Part shown: positions 51,627 to 60,081 of the stretch, piece by piece
How the letters are laid out: each line of letters opens with the position of its first letter
How positions within the stretch are numbered: the stretch's first letter is position 1
NCBI GenBank assembly: GCA_944320985.1
Contig: CALUJN010000079.1
Span: 1-64,000 of the forward strand
Direction of reading: 5' to 3'
Source: an uncultured Alistipes sp.
GTDB taxonomy: Bacteria > Bacteroidota > Bacteroidia > Bacteroidales > Rikenellaceae
Length of the DNA: 64,000 bases
Notes under the pieces: model-generated
What the model saw: the letters and a program-made list of their open reading frames with translations, nothing else
Databases searched by the model: none
Told to the model about the DNA's origin: nothing
Position numbers and translations under genes: made by a program

Positions 51627-52514
51627 TTATTCCACAAATTCAAGTTGAACCAATACCGGGAAATGATCCGACGGCGTACGGGCCCGATAACGGAGTTCGC
51701 CGTCGGAGGACTCTTCCGAGCGGTAGGTGTCGGTCAGAATGCCGTAGCGCAGGACACGGAATCCCGGGCTCACGAAGAGGTGGTCGATCCGCCGGAAGTT
51801 CCGAATATCGGGATCAAACCAGTTCTCCGTGCCGGTCATGGCATAACGAATCCCGGCCTGTTCGAAAGCATCCGCAAGGAATCCCGAGTCGTGCAGGATG
51901 GCGTAACTCTCGCTCGTCTCCCCGACATTGAAGTCGCCGGTCAGGATCACATGTTCCGAGCCGCACATTTCGCGGATCTTCGCCAGCACCAACCGACAGC
52001 TTTCGATCTGCGCCTGCGTTCCCTTGTGATCCATATGCAGGTTGAAAAACCAGAAGCGGTGCTGCGTCTGCCGGTCGAGGAAACGACCCCAGCAACAGAT
52101 CCGGACATACCTGGCATCCCAGCCCAGGGCCGGCCGCGCAGGGTCCTCGGCGAGCCAGAAATGGCCCTCGTCAAGCAGTTCGAAACGGTCACGTTTGTAG
52201 AAGACGACGCAATATTCACCCGCTTGGGCGCCATCGTCACGCCCCACGCCCGTCCAGCCGTACCCGGGCAGTGCTGCCGCGAGATCCTCCAACTGACTGT
52301 GGAACACCTCCTGGGCGCCGAAGATCTCAAAGTCGTGGAAGCGCACGAGCTGGGCAATCACGGGACACCGAACCGCCCAGCCGTCGCCTCGGGCATCATC
52401 CTCGGCGTTCAGCTGGCGGATATTGTAGGTGCCAGTCCGGAGCGTCTGTCCGTGCACGGTCCCTGCTCCCGCAACCGCGGTGAGCCAGAGGCCAATCAAC
52501 AAAAGCCTTCTCAT
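51627..52514 (-). CDS. Secreted EEP-family phosphodiesterase
   Basis: Exported enzyme of the endonuclease/exonuclease/phosphatase superfamily. A signal peptide (1-22, ending TVHGQ) precedes the single catalytic domain. TYNIRQLNAED, FGAQEVFHSQLEDL (metal Glu), NLHMDHKGTQA, LTGDFNVGETSE, RRIDHLFVSP and TPSDHFPVLVQL supply the expected Asn, Glu, His, Asp, Asn and final His residues. There is no lipobox, so the protein is probably periplasmic. The superfamily covers DNases, sphingomyelinases and inositol-phosphate phosphatases. Next to two glycerophosphodiesterases and a GlpT-like carrier, cleavage of a phospholipid or polyol-phosphate headgroup is inferred. It lies 13 nt after the GDPD gene. Confidence 0.88.
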   Translation of the reverse strand: MRRLLLIGLWLTAVAGAGTVHGQTLRTGTYNIRQLNAEDDARGDGWAVRCPVIAQLVRFHDFEIFGAQEVFHSQLEDLAAALPGYGWTGVGRDDGAQAGEYCVVFYKRDRFELLDEGHFWLAEDPARPALGWDARYVRICCWGRFLDRQTQHRFWFFNLHMDHKGTQAQIESCRLVLAKIREMCGSEHVILTGDFNVGETSESYAILHDSGFLADAFEQAGIRYAMTGTENWFDPDIRNFRRIDHLFVSPGFRVLRYGILTDTYRSEESSDGELRYRARTPSDHFPVLVQLEFVE

Positions 52515-52527
52515 CGTTGCAGACCTG

Positions 52528-53439
52528 TTACGGACGACGTCCTTTGGATTCGAGATAGCGGATCAGAAACTCCGGACGGTCGGTCTGGATGATCGTCGCC
52601 CCCAGGTCGAGCAAACGCCCGTAGACGGCCTCCGTCTCACCGCGGAAGGCCCGGTCATCGTCCAGTCCGCCACAGAGCGACGGCCAGAGCGAGTTGACCC
52701 AAAGCTTCGAACCTCCGTCGACGACCTGCCGCATGCACGCCTCCACCTCGGGGGTCAGCGTATCCCAGCAAATCTCGTAGGCCAGCGGCTGCTCCTCGCA
52801 GGCGCGGTAAGCCTCGAAGAGCTCGCGCCCCTGGGGTTTAAGGATGTCGCTGATCGGCATGTACATCATGTTGTGGGGATACTCGGCGAACTTCGCGGCC
52901 ACGACTTCGGCGGGACGCTTGCCCTTGATGAGGACCTGATCGGTCATGCCGAGCTCCTCGGTAACGGCCAGCGCCAGGTCATAGTATTCGTACCCCTGGT
53001 CGATGTTGACCACGATGCGGTCCTTGCAGACTTCGAGCGCCTCGCGGAGCGTGGGCATGCGCAGCGCGGTCTTCACGCCGTGGCCGGTCCGCAGCACGCA
53101 CCGGCAGATCGAATCATAGGTGATGTCGCACACCTGTCCGTGACCGTTGGTCGTGCGGTCGATCGTCTTGTCGTGACAGAGCACCAGCACGCTGTCGCTC
53201 GTCAGTTTGAGGTCAAGCTCCATGATATCGACCCCCATGTCAATCACCGACTCGATGGCGTCGATCGAGTTTTCGGGCCAGTTCCGCCAGTCGCCGCGGT
53301 GCGAGACGACCAGCACGTTCCTCGACGTCGGGTTACGAAGTTCGGCGAGGATCCGGTCGGTTGTACGGAGCGCGGCCGGATCGGATTGCGCGGTGCACGA
53401 GCAGAGCGCCGCCGCAAACAGAAATAAAATACGGTTCAT
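52528..53439 (-). CDS. Glycerophosphodiester phosphodiesterase lipoprotein
   Basis: GlpQ/UgpQ-like enzyme that hydrolyses glycerophosphodiesters to glycerol-3-phosphate and an alcohol. A short lipoprotein signal MNRILFLFAAALCSC (Cys15) precedes the GDPD barrel. The first catalytic His is in VVSHRGDWRNWPENS, the metal pair in MELDLKLTSDSVLV, and the second His in LCHDKTIDRTTNGHGQV. RMPTLREALEVCKDRIVVNID closes the pattern. Length 303 is normal. It sits between the two EEP genes in the same operon. With a lipid anchor but no extra binding domains it is more likely a periplasm-facing enzyme, in contrast to the PKD-carrying GDPD upstream. Confidence 0.93.
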   Translation of the reverse strand: MNRILFLFAAALCSCTAQSDPAALRTTDRILAELRNPTSRNVLVVSHRGDWRNWPENSIDAIESVIDMGVDIMELDLKLTSDSVLVLCHDKTIDRTTNGHGQVCDITYDSICRCVLRTGHGVKTALRMPTLREALEVCKDRIVVNIDQGYEYYDLALAVTEELGMTDQVLIKGKRPAEVVAAKFAEYPHNMMYMPISDILKPQGRELFEAYRACEEQPLAYEICWDTLTPEVEACMRQVVDGGSKLWVNSLWPSLCGGLDDDRAFRGETEAVYGRLLDLGATIIQTDRPEFLIRYLESKGRRP

Positions 53440-53507
53440 TTTTCAAAAAAGGTTAAAAGCCGGCGGGAAGCACACCTTGCGGAGCGGCTTCCCGCCGAAG
53501 CCACGGT

Positions 53508-55523
53508 TTATTCCAGGACCGGATAGCTTTCCGACGCCACCCAGCGGCGGACGGCCGTTTCGGGTTTGGTCGGGAGCGTTTCGCCGGTCAGCTCCGTATA
53601 GAGTTCGGCACCGGCATTCAGCGCCTCGACGAACGACGCACACTCCTCCTGGGACGAAGGAACCGTCACGGCGCCCGTCTTCATCACGTCAAGGCTCAAC
53701 AGCGCCCCGGCACTCTTTTTCCAGACCGTACCGGCTTCCTTGTCGTTGCCGACGATCCAGTTGGTATTGTTCGTTCCCGACGGGCAGGCCACGTTGCCGT
53801 AGACGTTCCAGATGTTGCCCACCTTGCTGTAACCCACGGCCGAGGCGAACGAGCCGTTCTGCGAGACATCGGCCAACGTCGCGTAGCAGTTGATGACAAA
53901 GCTGTCGGAGCTGACGATTCCGACAATGCCACCGATGTTGTTGTTGCTCGAAACGATGCGCTCGAGCCAACTGTAACAGTTGATAATGTAGGCTCCGTCG
54001 GAGACCTGACCGACAATTCCGCCGAGGTTCTCACTCTTGGTGGCCTCGCCGGCCTCGATCACCCCGCCGCGGTTGCCGCAGTTGATCACCACGCCGGTGC
54101 TCTGGTTCTGGCCTGCGATGCAGCCCAGCACGGAGGCCGCACCCGATCCCGTGATCGTTCCCTGGAAGGTCACGCCGTCGATTACGCCGAGGTTCGTCCC
54201 GACGACACCGCCGGCGGTTTTGTAGGCGGTCGAGAGCGAGAGGTTCTCCACGACCAGATCGCGGATCGTGCCCTCATTGCCGCCGAAGAGGCCGAAGGAG
54301 GATCCCGAAGCGGAGGTCTTCACGTTGCGAATCGCATGGCCGCGGCCGTCGAACTGACCTTGGAAATAGACCAGGCTCTCGGTATTGAACGAGATGGGTA
54401 CGGCAGCCTGATTCTTGAAGTCGATGTCGGCCGTCAGGACATAGTAGTGCTCCGAGAGATAGCGGGCATCGTCCGCAGCGCCGTTGATCGACTCGGCGAC
54501 GGCATTCCAGTCGGCCGAGGAGTTGATCTGCCAGGGATCGGCCTCGGTGCCGGCGCCCTCGATCTGGGGAGCCTCCGGCGCATCGTAGTTGAAATCGGCC
54601 TGAATGGTCACCGGGCAGTGGTCCGAAGGATAGATATTCCCGAAGACCGAATTGTCAACCTTGTAGGATTTCAATGCGAGTGCCCCGCGCGTATGGATGT
54701 AGTCGATGCGTGCGGTCTCCACCGAGAGGTCTGCCGTGATCTTGTGCCCGTTGAAGGTTCCGACGGGTCCGCTGACAAAGCGCGCATCCACGGCCTCGCG
54801 AGCATCCTCCCAATAGGAGCGGAACGAGCTCGACGCAGCGTCGTCGGGCGTGGCGTTCATGTCGCCGACCAGCACCGAAGGCATCCCCTTCGTATTGTAC
54901 ATCTGCTCGCGTTCGATGATCAGTTTGGCAGCCTCCGAGCGGGCCATGTCGGCCTTCGGCATATGAGTCACCGTCAGGAAGAATTGCTTGCCGTGGAGTT
55001 TGTCGGTCACAACGGCGCAGCAGGCGATGCGGTGATACCCCACCTCGTCCCATCCGTAGCTCACCTCGTCGGGGGTTGCGGAGAGCCAGTAGAAATGCTG
55101 CTCGCTCAGTTCGAAGCGATCCGGATTGTAGGCGATGCCGATGGCTTCGCCGCTCCTGCCATCCTGCGAATCACGCCCGACGAACCACCACTTGTAATTG
55201 CCGCCCTTGTCGGCCACGAGTGTCGGGAGTTCGGACTGAATCGTGGTGTTGGCCTCCTGAAACCCGAAGATATCCCAGCCGTTGTTGACGATCGACTGTG
55301 CAAGCACATTGCGACGATTCGTCCAGTCGTAGTCCCCGGTACCCTTGTTCGAGATCCAGAGGTTGTAGGTTCCGAGGCTGACGGTCTGCTCCGTGATGTC
55401 GGGCTCGGCCGGGGGCGTATCGTCCCCGTAATAGTGATGGTTCAGTTGGGTCGGGAAATCCTCGGCGCAGCCCGCCAGAAGAGTGGCGGCCACGCACAAG
55501 GAAAAAAACAGAGATCGTTTCAT
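53508..55523 (-). CDS. Surface EEP-family phosphodiesterase lipoprotein with GLUG-type repeats
   Basis: Two-part lipoprotein. A signal peptide ending LLAGC (about Cys19) precedes an EEP catalytic domain (about 45-345) with LGTYNLWISNKG, IFGFQEANTT, LTVTHMPKADMA, LVGDMNATPDDA, RIDYIHTRG and YPSDHCPVTIQ. The C-terminal half (about 350-640) is a right-handed beta-helix built of GLUG-like repeats, such as FGLFGGNEGTIRDLVVENL, GGVVGTNLGVIDGVTFQG and GGIVGIVSSDSFVINCYA, which usually mediate surface binding. The combination suggests a cell-surface enzyme making the first cut in a phosphate-containing polymer or lipid headgroup. It lies 68 nt before the small GDPD gene and 24 nt after the PKD/propeller gene. 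Confidence 0.88.
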   Translation of the reverse strand: MKRSLFFSLCVAATLLAGCAEDFPTQLNHHYYGDDTPPAEPDITEQTVSLGTYNLWISNKGTGDYDWTNRRNVLAQSIVNNGWDIFGFQEANTTIQSELPTLVADKGGNYKWWFVGRDSQDGRSGEAIGIAYNPDRFELSEQHFYWLSATPDEVSYGWDEVGYHRIACCAVVTDKLHGKQFFLTVTHMPKADMARSEAAKLIIEREQMYNTKGMPSVLVGDMNATPDDAASSSFRSYWEDAREAVDARFVSGPVGTFNGHKITADLSVETARIDYIHTRGALALKSYKVDNSVFGNIYPSDHCPVTIQADFNYDAPEAPQIEGAGTEADPWQINSSADWNAVAESINGAADDARYLSEHYYVLTADIDFKNQAAVPISFNTESLVYFQGQFDGRGHAIRNVKTSASGSSFGLFGGNEGTIRDLVVENLSLSTAYKTAGGVVGTNLGVIDGVTFQGTITGSGAASVLGCIAGQNQSTGVVINCGNRGGVIEAGEATKSENLGGIVGQVSDGAYIINCYSWLERIVSSNNNIGGIVGIVSSDSFVINCYATLADVSQNGSFASAVGYSKVGNIWNVYGNVACPSGTNNTNWIVGNDKEAGTVWKKSAGALLSLDVMKTGAVTVPSSQEECASFVEALNAGAELYTELTGETLPTKPETAVRRWVASESYPVLE

Positions 55524-55547
55524 TTCAGTGTCGGTATTTTTCGGTTG

Positions 55548-57147
55548 TTACTTCTGGTAGTTGATGTGTCGGGCACTGCCGCCGTACTGCGACCAGGAGG
55601 AATCCGCAGCGGATGTCACACCCGGCAGAGCCACGGCGTAGACCACCGACGGCGTCACGGCATCGGCCACGATGTAGAGGGTCTGGCCGCCGGCGCTCAA
55701 CGAGGCTCCGGTCTGTTTGAAGCCGCCGTCGAGAGCAACGCTCCACTTGGGCGTCTTCGACGAAGAGGCGGTCAGGTTCGTACAGTCGAAAGCGGCGAGG
55801 TTCCACGTGCCGCTGCCATTGATCGTACCGGCCAGATAGAGGACATTGTCAGAACCGACACACGGCTGGCACTGGTTCGACGAGAGGTTGTCTCCCGGCG
55901 TGAAACCGTTGTCTTTGGAGACAGCCGCCCAGCCGGACAGGTTGTCGGGCACCATCAGACCATATCCGTGCGTTCCCGATGCGGTATAGATGGCAGCTCC
56001 GCTTTTGAGGACGATTGTTCCGGCACTGATACCGCCGTTCGCGGGTTTCACCGTCGCAGTATTGCGCCCCGAAGCCTTGTCGAAGCGGCGCAGCATACCC
56101 GACGTACCGCGGTTTCCAACCACCAGCATCTCCGGCGTGATACACGGCGTGGAGTAAGCGATCCGGTCTTCGCTGACATAGGCGGTCTGGTTCTTCCAGA
56201 GTACCGAACCCATGGAGCCATCGAAGGCGTAGACGGTCGGTGCGGCCGATTTATCGCCGTAGGCATGGGCAGCCCAATAGACCGTACCGTCGGCATCCAC
56301 CGAGGTATAGGCGATCTCCTTTGTCAGCAGCACCTTGTCCTGCGCGGTGGCATCGTACTCCCAGGCCACCTCACCGGCAGCATCCAGCGCTACGAGCTTG
56401 CCTTCGCCCGTCACGGCGTAGATGTATCCCAGATCGCTCACCGTAACGACATTGCCCGCACAGAGTGCCTCGGCCGCCGCAACCTCCTTGCTCCACAGCA
56501 CGGTGAACTCCTCGACGTCACCCTCGCGAACGTTGACCGACTTGGTTACGCTGTTTTCACCGCCGCGGTCGTCGGTAACAGAGAGCGTCACGCGGAACAT
56601 GCCCTGGGCGGAAAAGGTATAGGTGGGGCTTTCGTCCGTGGAGGTCGAGCCGTCGGGGAAGGTCCACTTGCGCGAGACGATCTCACCGTCGGAATCGGAC
56701 GACTTGTCGGTAAAGGTCACCTCGTCGCCGACGTTGACCATCATCGGGGCATAGGAGAAGTCGGCCGTCGGCAGCACGTTGTCGGCCAGGACGGTCACGA
56801 TCTTCTTCACCGTGGCGCGGTTGCCGTCGGCCCCCCCAGGCCGTCAGAGTCACCGTGTACTCCCCGGCCTGGGCGTAGACCACCGGATCGGGCTGCGCCT
56901 CTTCCGACCAGTTGCCTTCGCCCGAGAATCCGAAGTGCCAGAAGTAGTCCGCAATGGTCGTACCTTCGACGGTCGTGAGATTGGTAAAGGTCACCGGCGT
57001 GGTGCCGGCCACGATCTCGCCCTCGGAGATGGAGAAATCGGGCGTGATGACCGAATCATATACGTTGTTCATGTCGTCGTTGCCGTCCGTACAGGCACCC
57101 AGCGCGAGGAGCGACACGACGCTCAATAAGGAAATGAATCGTTTCAT
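55548..57147 (-). pseudogene. PKD-domain / PQQ-like propeller lipoprotein, frameshifted at a G7 run
   Basis: The N-terminal part is a lipoprotein signal (MKRFISLLSVVSLLALGAC, Cys19) plus a first PKD domain (TPVTFTNLTTVEGTTI...YTVTLTAWGG). The rest continues in another frame: a second PKD domain (ADFSYAPMMVNVGDEVTF...FRVTLSVTDDRG) and a PQQ-like beta-propeller (YIYAVTGEGKLVALDAAGEV; VYAFDGSMGSVLW; TLYIVADAV). The frames meet at a run of seven G on the coding strand (C7 at 56831-56837). Removing one G reads TAWGADGNRATVKKIV and restores a 532-residue protein. No catalytic motif is visible; in the SusE/SusF slot of the operon it is likely a surface substrate-binding protein. The frameshift may be a true mutation, slippage variation or a sequencing error. 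Confidence 0.82.
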
Positions 57148-57173
57148 GGTGTTCGTTTAGTCGTTTTAAGGTT

Positions 57174-58598
57174 TTAGCGTTTTCCTTTGCCGCGGAGGTA
57201 TTCGTCCATTTCGGCGGGATAATCGCACTGGATCATGCGCACGCCGGCCGCGACGAAGGAGTCCATCAGCGCCGTATTGCCGTTGTAGAAGTTCTGTCCG
57301 TTGTCATCGAGCAGGTTTGAAACCGCGAGGGCCCGGGCATTGATGGCGGCGATCCAGGACGAGGTGACATACTCCGTGGAGGTTTGCACCATGTATACCG
57401 GTTCGTAGGCCGTCATCAGGGTCAGCGCCGACTCCTTGTTGGCGTGCGGTGCGAGGATTCCGGGAATCTCCTGGCTGGAGAGCCAGTCGGCACGGTCGGT
57501 GTTGTCGGAGATGTAGAACTGCACGCGGTCGAGACATCCGCAGCGTTTGACCACGTCGTAGACCTTCTCGATGTTGACATCGCTCTCCATGCACTTGTCG
57601 AGGTTGAACCACACCTTCCCGCGGAACTCCGTGAGGACCTCCTCCAGCGTGGGGATCTTCTCCTCGGAGACCTTCCCGTCGGAGGTCTTCAGCCGGAACT
57701 GGCCCAGCTCCTCGAACGTAAAGTCGGCGACCATACCCTTTCCCGCATAGTAGTTGTTGTAGTCGGTAAAGCGGCTCAGATAGTTGTCGTGCAGACAGAT
57801 GACCACTCCGTCACGGGTAATCTGCACGTCGGTTTCGATGAAATCCACGCATCCCAGTTCGACGCATCGGCGGAAGGCCGCCATCGAGTTCGGGGGCAGT
57901 TCATATCCGTTCTTCGTATTGCCGCGATGGGCCATGATCCACATCTTCGAGCGGTCGAAATTGCGGCAGGCCCAGCTCAACGAGAGCCCCTCCACCTCGA
58001 CCGTGCGTTGCAGCGTCTGGGTCTCGCCGCCGGCAAAGGCGACATCGGCCCGCACCGTATAGGATCCCTCCCCGGCAAAGCTGTGCGTCAGCTGCTGCGT
58101 CGCGGAAGAGGTGGTTTCGGGCTCGCTTCCGTCGCCGAAGTCCCAGGTCACGCCCGTAACATCGGAGAGGCGGTTGAGCGAGAAGCGAACCTCCTCCATC
58201 CGGGCGGGGAAGTCGTTGCTGACGACCATGCCGGCCTGCGTGTCGTTCACGGAGATCGTGCACGACAACTCGCTCATCGCCCCGGAGAGCGGCGTGAGGA
58301 CCGCCTTGACGAAATACTCTCCGGCTGCAGCATAGGCGTGCTCCACGGATTCCGAGGGCTGTGCCGAGGCGGTTTTGCCGTCGCCGAACATCCACAGCAC
58401 GCTGCGGAGCGCCGAGACGTCACCGTCGAGCGAGAAGCTCACGAGCTGATCCACCGTCGGGGAGGCGGGCTCCCAGCGGATCGCCGTCTCCGAACCCGTT
58501 TCCGGTCCCGAGGCCTCCCCATCCTCCTTCGAGCAGGCGGCAAGGAGAAGCGCCCCGACCAGACCGAAAAACGCAAATATTCGTTTCAAACGTTCCAT
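57174..58598 (-). CDS. PKD-domain glycerophosphodiester phosphodiesterase lipoprotein
   Basis: Surface-type GDPD. The ATG at 58598 gives a lipoprotein signal (MERLKRIFAFFGLVG... LAAC). Two PKD/Ig-like domains follow (about 35-110: VDQLVSFSLDGDVSALRS...YFVKAVLTPL; about 120-205: FPARMEEVRFSLNRL...YTVRADVAF). A C-terminal GDPD barrel (about 215-474) has MAHRGNTKNGYELPPNS, FIETDVQITRDGVVI, CLHDNYLSRFTDY and KVWFNLDKC. The PKD arms suggest that the enzyme stands away from the outer membrane and captures substrate outside the cell. It starts 10 nt after susD, the position normally held by the surface endo-enzyme of a PUL. Confidence 0.92.
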   Translation of the reverse strand: MERLKRIFAFFGLVGALLLAACSKEDGEASGPETGSETAIRWEPASPTVDQLVSFSLDGDVSALRSVLWMFGDGKTASAQPSESVEHAYAAAGEYFVKAVLTPLSGAMSELSCTISVNDTQAGMVVSNDFPARMEEVRFSLNRLSDVTGVTWDFGDGSEPETTSSATQQLTHSFAGEGSYTVRADVAFAGGETQTLQRTVEVEGLSLSWACRNFDRSKMWIMAHRGNTKNGYELPPNSMAAFRRCVELGCVDFIETDVQITRDGVVICLHDNYLSRFTDYNNYYAGKGMVADFTFEELGQFRLKTSDGKVSEEKIPTLEEVLTEFRGKVWFNLDKCMESDVNIEKVYDVVKRCGCLDRVQFYISDNTDRADWLSSQEIPGILAPHANKESALTLMTAYEPVYMVQTSTEYVTSSWIAAINARALAVSNLLDDNGQNFYNGNTALMDSFVAAGVRMIQCDYPAEMDEYLRGKGKR

Positions 58599-58608
58599 GT
58601 TCCGCAGA

Positions 58609-60075
58609 TCAATCAACATTGTAACCCGGGTTCTGATAGAGTCCGCTCGGATTAAGGATCCGCTCGTTGTAGGGGATCGGCAGGAGCAGGTCCTTGACCG
58701 AGAAGTTGGAATTCAGTGCGTTATAGTGCTCGATCATCTCCTGGTTCGAGTACATGCGGCGCACGTCCTGCCAGCGCAGCCCCTCCTGCATGAACTCGAA
58801 GAGGCGCTCGTCGTAGATTCCCTGCCGCAGGTCGCTGCCCGACCAGTCGGCCAGCCCGGCCCGCTTGCGGACCATGTTCAGGTAGTTCTTCGCGGTGGCT
58901 TCGGTGCCCTGCCAATAGTAGGCCTCGGCCAGCATCAGCGCCACATCGGCATAACGCAGCACGATCCAGTTGTTGCCACCGTAGCCGTTGGCGCCGCATT
59001 CCAGATCGGCATACTTCATCGTGTGGTAATAGGTCACACCGGCCACGGTCGTCTCCCGCAGATAGTTCCGGCGCACGTCGCTCGGGTCGAACGAAGCGTA
59101 CACTTCCGGGGTAGTCATATTATGCATCTGACCAATCTTGTAGGAGGTGATTCCCGTCGTGCTGGGTCCGAACTGAAAGTTCCAGATCGACCCCAGATCG
59201 GCATTCCCCTGCACGTAGTTGATCTGGAAAATACTCTCGGGGCAGGACTTCTGCGTGGAGAGGTCCCAGAGCTGGTTGTAGGGAATGTCGGCAAGCTCGC
59301 CGAAGGGACGCATGTCCCATACCTGGGTCAACTTCTCGATAGCCGTTGTCAGATAGGTGCTCTTGTCGGCCGCAAAGTCCTCGTCACAGGCACATTGCAG
59401 GGCCACCTTGCCATAGAGGGCGATGGCCGCAGCCTTGCTGGCGCGTCCGCACTCGGAGGCCGGCTGGAAATCGGCCAGCGGACTGCCGAGAACGAAATCC
59501 AGATCGTCGAAGATCGCCTTGTAAACCTCCTTTTTGGGGCGTCGGTAGTTGTTGGCCTCAACCTCATCCTTGGTCTCCAGGCGCTTGAGCACCAGCGGCA
59601 CGTCGCCCCACTCGGTCACCAGATGGAAGTAGGTCAGCGCACGGATGAAACGCGCCTCGGCCTCGTAGGTGTTCCGGGAATCGGGATTGGCATAGCTCAC
59701 GTCGTCGAGGTGCGCCAGCAGCGTATTGGCCCGCGAGATGCTCTTGAAGAGCTGCGTGTAACGGTTGTAGACATACTGGTTCTCCTCGGTGAGCGTATAG
59801 TTGTAGAACTGGTAGGGAATACCGCTGCTGGCACCGCTGTCGGTCACCACGGTAACATGTGCCCGCACATCGGTGAAGTAGTAGTTGTACTGATAGTAGT
59901 AATCCTGTGTCAGCGACTGGTAGACGCCGTTGAGCGAAGTTACGATGTCGGCCTCCGACGTATAGAAGTTCCCGGCCGTGGTGGCGTTGGGGTCGTATTC
60001 ATCGAGGAAGTTGCACGACATCAACGCCGCAGAGGCGGTCAAAGCTGCAAATATCTGTTTGATTTTCATATTCAT
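58609..60075 (-). CDS. SusD/RagB-family substrate-binding lipoprotein
   Basis: Outer-membrane lipoprotein partner of the SusC directly upstream (6 nt). A signal peptide ending LMSC (Cys21) precedes the DEYDPNATTAGNFYTSEADI region. TPR-like helices (EARFIRALTYFHLVTEWGDV; KAAAIALYGKVALQ) and the SusD C-terminal motifs RYADVALMLAEAYYWQG, DERLFEFMQEGLRWQDVRR and LLLPIPYNERILNPSGLYQNPGY follow. At 488 residues it is a compact but complete SusD. Everything downstream in the operon concerns phosphodiesters, so its ligand is probably a glycerophosphodiester or teichoic-acid fragment, not a plain glycan (inference). Confidence 0.95.
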   Translation of the reverse strand: MNMKIKQIFAALTASAALMSCNFLDEYDPNATTAGNFYTSEADIVTSLNGVYQSLTQDYYYQYNYYFTDVRAHVTVVTDSGASSGIPYQFYNYTLTEENQYVYNRYTQLFKSISRANTLLAHLDDVSYANPDSRNTYEAEARFIRALTYFHLVTEWGDVPLVLKRLETKDEVEANNYRRPKKEVYKAIFDDLDFVLGSPLADFQPASECGRASKAAAIALYGKVALQCACDEDFAADKSTYLTTAIEKLTQVWDMRPFGELADIPYNQLWDLSTQKSCPESIFQINYVQGNADLGSIWNFQFGPSTTGITSYKIGQMHNMTTPEVYASFDPSDVRRNYLRETTVAGVTYYHTMKYADLECGANGYGGNNWIVLRYADVALMLAEAYYWQGTEATAKNYLNMVRKRAGLADWSGSDLRQGIYDERLFEFMQEGLRWQDVRRMYSNQEMIEHYNALNSNFSVKDLLLPIPYNERILNPSGLYQNPGYNVD

Positions 60076-60081
60076 CCGAGT

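Noticed and set aside
54336..56978. Open frame of 880 codons on the plus strand opposite the EEP and propeller genes
   Set aside because: Composition and lack of motifs mark it as an antisense shadow; the minus-strand genes have signal peptides and recognised domains.
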